A stretch of DNA of 64,000 nt from Ilex aquifolium (taxonomy: Eukaryota > Streptophyta > Magnoliopsida > Aquifoliales > Aquifoliaceae): the NCBI GenBank assembly GCA_951799425.1, contig OX637398.1, positions 18,300,270 through 18,364,269 on the forward strand, written 5' to 3'. Positions 59,009-64,000 of the stretch are shown here, piece by piece (the first letter of the stretch is position 1; every line of letters starts with the position of its first letter). The notes under the pieces were generated by a model. That model saw nothing but the letters and a program-made list of their open reading frames with translations, searched no databases and was not told the origin of the DNA. The position numbers and the translations under genes were made by a program.

Positions 59009-59225
59009 CCTAAGAGCTCGTAAGCTCGGGAACAGCTTGGTTTTTCAGCCTAAGAGCTCTTCAGCTCATAAACGACTAGGATTTTCAGCATAAGAGCTCG
59101 TAAGCTCGGGACAACTAGGTTTTTCAGCCTAAGAGCTCGTAAGCTCGGGAACGGCTAGGCTCCTTAGCCTAAAAGTTTTTCAGCTCAGGCATCAACTAGG
59201 CTGTTCAGCCTAAGGGGCTTTCTGG
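58969..59225 (+). repeat. 40-bp tandem repeat, six units, after integrase
   Basis: Units start taagagctcg or close variants at 58969, 59011, 59051, 59091, 59130, 59170 and a partial at 59211. The shared body is taagctcggga followed by ctaggtttttcagcc. Tandem repeats in the 3' untranslated region just after pol are a known trait of Tat/Ogre elements. Confidence 0.9.
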
Positions 59226-59640
59226 CGAGGAAGACGATAAATTTTTTCACACAATTATTCAGCTCAAGAGGAAAAACTCAAGCAAAAGCATAAGATCCAC
59301 AACCACTGCACAATCAAAAGATATCATTGCAGCGAAAACAGAGAATTTCACAATTTGGGTGATAGAAACATCCACAGGTAACAAGAAGAAACATCCACAA
59401 GTAACAAAAAGAAACATCCCTTTATACAAGAAGAAACATCACAAGCCCCCCCCCCCCTCTTCCCAACTCCTCCTGAATAGCCCTTTTTAACTTACGATCC
59501 CCCTTCTCCTGTTGAGCATTCACTGCTCTAAGGCGGGCGTTCTCCTCCATCAGGGCGTCTCCCTCTCCTTCCACCTCCGCGAGCCGCTTCTTGAGGCCTT
59601 CGACCTCTACATTTAAGGATCTCTCCTCATCAGAAGTCGG
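59226..59640. other. Spacer with aagaaacatcc repeats
   Basis: Contains several aagaaacatccacaagtaac-like phrases (59365-59445) and a C run at 59450. It is the spacer between the pol side and the antisense ORF block. No gene. Confidence 0.45.
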
Positions 59641-59643
59641 CGA

Positions 59644-60741
59644 CTAAGATTCTGAGTCGGTCCTTAGCCTTTTTCTACTAGAAGTAGCTTCATCCGGCTC
59701 AGGAGAAGAAATGTCAGACTCATAGAAGGAGGAAGGCGCAAACCTGATCCGGCTCGAGCTTCCCTCAATTCCAAATCGAGTGAGATTCTGAGGGGTAACG
59801 ATGACAGAGTATAGGATTGGCTGGGCCCCCTCTACCATGCTGACGTTAAACGCCTCTACAGAGGTGAGACTGGGAGTACCTGCAACAGCGTAATGTCAAC
59901 ACAAACAGAGTTAGCACAATATTTGCAATTGAAGACTGGCTAACTAGAAACCAGTGGGGTGTTTATGCGCGTACCTCTATCACAAAAGCTCCTCCACGAT
60001 CGAGGGACCCAAACGCACCAATTTTCCCTCACAGTAGACTCTCATGAGTCTCCAGAGACAAAAAAGAAACGTTAAGTCCACCCCTCAAGAGAACTGGGAA
60101 TATCAGAGATTAGGGGGGCAAAAAAATCGTCTCCAAGTAAAAGTATTGAAACAAGGAGGAAAGTCAAAGGAGAGTTCAAAAAAATAGAGGAATTCGGCGA
60201 CAGTAGGAAAGTCGTCGAAACCCTGGAGACGCCAGAAAATGAAAAAGCTTACCAAGGTGGCCCACCCATCGAGGGAGAGGCGAGAGGGGCACAACCCATA
60301 GTAGGAAAGAACCCAGGCAAAGTCTTGATGGATGGGGAGCCGAAGGCCATACTCGAATGAGCCTTTGAATAAGGATATCCCCCCCCCCCCCGAGAGGAGA
60401 TGCTGCAAGGCTCATCCGAGGTAGGGGCCCTGACCGCCAGGTCCTCCGGGAAGTCATATCGCCTCTTCACCTCATCCACATATGCGGCGACGAGTAGTGA
60501 AGTAAGAAGGAAAATAGAATACCAGGAGCCATTTAGCGTCCCCCGAGCCCGCCGTTTGAACAATGGAGAAGGGGCCATGAATCTCAGAAAGTTGGAAGAA
60601 TGAGCAAAGGAAGGTTGCAAAGAGTTCGAAGTAAGGAGTTCGATAAGAAGGTCCTTGAAGAACAATGACAATGTGAGGAATTTGAAGTACTTGGAAATAA
60701 ATGGCACGCAGAAATGACAGGTGACTATTGGAATTCTGCAA
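59644..60741 (-). pseudogene. Antisense extra ORF with Transposase_28-like domain
   Basis: Minus strand. 60607-60430 gives RARGTLNGSWYSIF and VDEVKRRYDFPEDLAVRAPT. After a shift at a C-run (60380-60391), FEYGLRLPIHQDFAWVLSYY and ATLVSFFIFWRLQGFDDFPT follow, with TWRRFFCPPN, matching the putative gypsy-type transposon domain (PF04195 type). A likely intron (acceptor gctgttgcag at about 59880) leads to VEAFNVSMVEGAQPILYSV and the end RKRLRTDSES at 59644. Such antisense ORFs between pol and the 3' LTR are known in Tat elements; their function is unknown. The frameshift at the C-run could also be a sequence error. Confidence 0.7.
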
Positions 60742-61155
60742 TCAAGATAGCATTAAATAACAGCACAGGGTTGGTGGAAATTGTTGAGCCGCCAATAGGC
60801 TCACTTAAATGCACAGCCACATCGTATACTTCACCCAGAAACGAACAGTCGCAAAAGAATATTCCATAAAATTACATGTACAGCCAAGCAGACCCGTCCA
60901 AGGGAGCCCAATCAGGGACAAGACTGCTCGGATCACGTAGCGCAGGTCTGGAGATATGAGCAGCATAAATGAAAACACTACTCCAAACAGACCACGACCT
61001 CTTTGGAGTAAGAGGGCAAGGGAACATGGCATCGACAACACATTACCATAAAAGAAGGGAGCTTCAGTGCAGAAAGTAAGCTTGATTACAGAGAGAGAGC
61101 ATTTACACAAAAAAAAAAAAAAAGAGACAACATGACAACAACAAAAGCTTGTTCT

Positions 61156-62160
61156 TCAAGAACGATCGAAAGGCGGAGCCGGGGGAGCAGCTCCAGGAGG
61201 ACCACCACCTGGAGGGACATTGAACCTCGGCACGAACTGCTCCAAGTCAAGGTCAGAAAATTTTTCAATCGCCTGGTCGGCAAAATTAAAGAACCCATCA
61301 ACAAAAGCCCTGGTTGCCTCCAACCGGACCCTCTCATTCTCCTTGTGTTGGTACTCAACCAGTCGACGCTCAGCAGCGAGAAAACTGGTCAGATCAGCAA
61401 TCGCAGCTTGGGATTCCTTTAACTGCCTCACCAACACTGCCTGGGCGATCTCAGAGTGGAATAAGTTGTCGACTCGGTCCTCGCAATCCTGCCACAAGCT
61501 AGCAAGCTCTTCCCGGAGAGACACCTCGGAGGCGGTACTGACGATCAGCTGTCGGAAAACCTAGGCCCGCTGATCGAGGGCACCCTCCAGTTCCTTCTCG
61601 GTGGATAGACCCCAGCTCAGTGTTCTGTTACTGAAGCTCGGCCACCTTTCATTAGGAGTTGCTCCTCAAAAGATAAATCTCCCTACCAAGAGCACAGACG
61701 TGCATCGCCGCCTAAGGACAAAGATAACAGATCACAAATGGCAAAAAGGCGAAAGCCAAGAGAAATAAAGGGAAGGATGGAGCTTACCTCAAGAAGAGCA
61801 TGGAGCGCCTCTCGGCTCCGAGCCTGGAAAGGAAAGCCGACGGAGCGCCGCAGGTCAGCCTGGGGAATCAAGCCCATTAGCGCTCGGCTGCTCAGGCCCA
61901 CATCTCTCAACAAGCTCCCTTCGAGATCAATAACCAGAGCCAGAGAAGCACCACCCGAGCTGGCACCAGCAGCTCCAACGAAAGAACCCCATCGAACCAG
62001 TCCTTTCACCGGGTTAACTGCAACCGCACCCACAGTGGCTTCCCCGACGCCTGATCCTGGATCCGGCACCTGTAACTCCCCAGTCACGGGGGTAGCTTCG
62101 AGCACTGAGACCTCCGCAGCGGAAGATGACAACTCGGGGATACGAGTGGAGCTCGGCATC
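61156..62160 (-). pseudogene. Second antisense ORF block (coiled-coil C-terminal part)
   Basis: Minus strand 62159-61683: MPSSTRIPELSSSAAEVSVL, a Ser/Gly/Val-rich linker, then LRDVGLSSRALMGLIPQADL and REALHALLEVSS. Then 61524-61156: ELASLWQDCEDRVDNLFHSE, helical LKESQAAIADLTSFLAAERR, and FNFADQAIEKFSDLDLEQFV with a Pro/Gly tail ending FDRS. The latter is the usual C terminus of the Transposase_28-type proteins. It lies upstream, not downstream, of the N-terminal domain at 60.1-60.7 kb, so the order is permuted against the usual single ORF, or there are two genes. Confidence 0.6.
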
Positions 62161-62239
62161 GATAGAACCTCGCCAACAACAGCAGGAACCTTGGTCTGGG
62201 CGCCTACGCTTAAGGCCTAGTCTGAGCTGCTCTCTGACT

Positions 62240-63793
62240 TGATCCGAAATGTGTACACCCAAGTGCAGGCGGTCAAGCTGTAGTAATAATCCGGTTTGAG
62301 TCCGGAGTCGAATCCACAGGGAGCTGTTGTTAGTGTTTCAAAGTAAGTAGTGGTGGAGACCAGTTTGTTGTATCCTTTGAGATTTGAAATTGTGGTATTC
62401 AAGATTCTTTCTGGACAGAATATAAGATTCTTTCCAAGAGAGTTTTTTTAAACAAAATGTGAGATAAGCTTTAATATAAAAGAATCACTCTTTAGTTCAA
62501 GGCTTTGGACATGTAATTAATTATCCGTTTTATTATAATTGTGTTTGATAACTCAATTAACCCCCGTGTCAACGGCAGGTTAATCGGAAGATAAAGGTGG
62601 ATTGTGAGAATTAAGAACATGATTCCGATGTCTTCCTAGAAGTTTACAAGAATTGTCTGTGTTGAGACTTAACCTGTCTACAAACAAGCAAGTGTTTCTA
62701 CAAGACCTCCAATCATGACATTAATGCTCCTAGTCCATTCTTTAATTGAAGCACAATAATGGTGAAGATTGAAAGGTAGTCATAAAGATCTAACCGGCGT
62801 ACTTGTCTTGAATCGATGAGTCTTTCTATGCAAGAGTTATCTATGTTATAGAAAGAACTCCTGATTATACAAAGTACCCTAGCTTTGCTAGCTGCAATCA
62901 ATCATTCAATAAGCAAAGGGGAATATAAACCATTACGCATAATCAAAAATGCACAGATATAACTTCCGGATAATTTCTACACGTCCATCACCTCTCACTG
63001 AAGAGTGAATGAGAAACTACTCACTCTTCATGGCTTTCGTAAAGCTAGAAAAGTGAGTGATGCTCATTCCTCCAAGTAGAGAAGTTACAAGATAAGGTAC
63101 AATAAATAAGGAGCCGATCTTCGACAAAGAATGAGTGAATCACGTTCCACCCTTCACGGCTTTGGCGAAGCGCTAGAAAAGTGGAAGAGTTTCACTCCTC
63201 TAAGGGAAGAAAGAAGCTCAAGCATTGGAAGTGAATGAAACTCATATTAAAAATAGAAGAAAAGTAGTCACTTTTGGAGGGTGATCCACAACCAAAAGTA
63301 ATCTATCTTTCTTCTAGACATGAAATTAAAAGAGACAAATTACAATAAAAGAAGGCAATACTTAAATTAGAAGAAAGCAATTAAAAGAAAGCAATAATAC
63401 AAGAAAGCAATTATTTTTGGAGGGTTTTCCACAACCAAAGAGATCTCTTTTTTACAAGCCCCAATGGGTGGTATTTATAGCAACCAAAAGATGCCCTTTA
63501 CAAGCCCCAAGAAGATCTTGAATTACACTTTGATCCCCCTTTGTTTTGCTTTAATAATTTGCATCATATAGTTTGTAGCTTTGATAATTAGCTCCCCAGT
63601 AATTTGTAGCTTTCACACAATTGGCTCCCCAGTAATTTTGACGCACAAAATCCTGAAAAGAACAACAATTAATGCATTATTCCTAATTCACAAACTAACC
63701 CTAATTTGACTTATTTTGACTAGTTTAACTTTGTTTTACTAACACAATTGACTTATTAACTTAATTAAATTATGCATTAATTAGGGTTAATCA
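62240..63793 (-). mobile_element. 3' LTR of another LTR retrotransposon (1554 bp)
   Basis: On the minus strand it starts TGATTAACCCTAATTAATGC after a G-rich polypurine tract (ggctgggggagag) and ends TTTCGGATCA. Near its end it carries tcgactccggactcaaac and ttattactacagcttgac, text common near the 3' ends of plant LTRs. Imperfect repeats with tcacggctttggcgaagc occur at about 63030 and 63150. It cuts off the Tat-like element at 62239. Confidence 0.65.
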
Positions 63794-64000
63794 CTCTCCC
63801 CCAGCCTAGCACTCTTCACCTGAGGCTCTGAACTCCTAGCTCGCCTCCTCTCGACCACATGCTCCATGATCATGTTACGTTGGGTGACTAGGTACAAAGG
63901 GCCTGAATATGCAAAGTAGGAAAGAGCGTGAATCCTACAAACCCATTCAAAATAAAAAAAAAAGGAGAGAATCAGGGACTCGATCACTCACAGCCGCTTG
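63794..64000 (-). mobile_element. Internal 3' end of the same LTR retrotransposon, running off the window
   Basis: The polypurine tract is at 63794-63806. Beyond it a minus-strand frame ends HVVERRRARSSEPQVKSARL near 63790. It continues to the window edge; what it encodes cannot be told from this length. Confidence 0.45.

Noticed and set aside
58969-59225. CRISPR-like regular repeats
   Set aside because: Units are contiguous imperfect 40-bp tandem repeats without spacers, in a plant retrotransposon.
59644-62160. Minus-strand frames as a host gene
   Set aside because: Domains match the extra ORF proteins of gypsy elements, the context is an LTR element with integrase, and frames are broken.
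1-64000. tRNA or rRNA genes
   Set aside because: Scanning for the usual ggttcgaatcc-type T-arm and conserved rRNA blocks by eye gave nothing convincing. Short ggttcg matches lie inside LTRs.

Overview
This is nuclear DNA from a flowering plant, almost certainly a eudicot. The evidence is an R2R3-MYB gene with the canonical plant exon lengths, a plant-type tubulin cofactor C gene, and a dense pile of plant transposable elements (Ty1/copia, Ty3/gypsy of Tat-, Athila- and del/Tekay-like types, L1-type LINEs with the plant DUF4283 ORF1, hAT- and Mutator-like elements, an En/Spm fragment). No species can be named from the sequence. No prokaryotic-type operon, CRISPR array, rRNA or tRNA was seen.

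Only two genes look intact, both on the minus strand. At 17.4-18.6 kb lies a three-exon R2R3-MYB transcription factor (337 aa) of the MYB53/92/93 to MYB9/107 type, whose known relatives control suberin. At 37.5-38.6 kb lies a single-exon tubulin-folding cofactor C (362 aa). Everything else that reads as protein is a broken transposon gene or a gene fragment: a MATE transporter pseudogene at 56.4-57.3 kb and unidentified membrane-protein exons at 54.4-54.8 kb.

Layout. 0-1.9 kb: 3' end of a gypsy-like element (79-bp tandem repeat, polypurine tract, LTR). 3.5-5.5 kb: decayed copia gag-pol. 5.5-10.2 kb: 5' half of a minus-strand gypsy element (LTR, gag, protease) carrying a MITE and an LTR-like insert. 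10.7-15.9 kb: a complete two-LTR element with gag but no pol (TR-GAG type), inserted inside a MITE. 16-24 kb: relatively gene-like DNA around the MYB. 24.6-26 kb: copia-type LTR. 29-31.6 kb: LINE ORF1 and a gypsy LTR fragment. 33.2-33.6 kb: possible promoter and spliced non-coding transcript. 34.8-35.8 kb: solo LTR of the TR-GAG family. 38.7-44.1 kb: a 5.3-kb element with long terminal inverted repeats, carrying a 1.4-kb (ACC)n-type array. 44.5-48.2 kb: a second ACC array split by a 1.96-kb solo LTR and an 845-bp hAT element. 48.6-52.4 kb: Athila-like remains. 53.5-55.6 kb: repeats, membrane-protein exons, En/Spm piece. 56.2-64 kb: a LINE with a MATE fragment, split by a Tat-like element with antisense ORFs, itself entered by a further LTR element running off the window.

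The genes do not form a pathway. The main story is nested transposition: five insertions can be ordered or proven by exact target-site duplications. I found no convincing new biological system. The best leads are the gag-only element, the inverted-repeat element that contains an ACC array, the MATE fragment inside LINE sequence, the antisense ORF block of the Tat-like element and the possible non-coding transcript at 33.4 kb.
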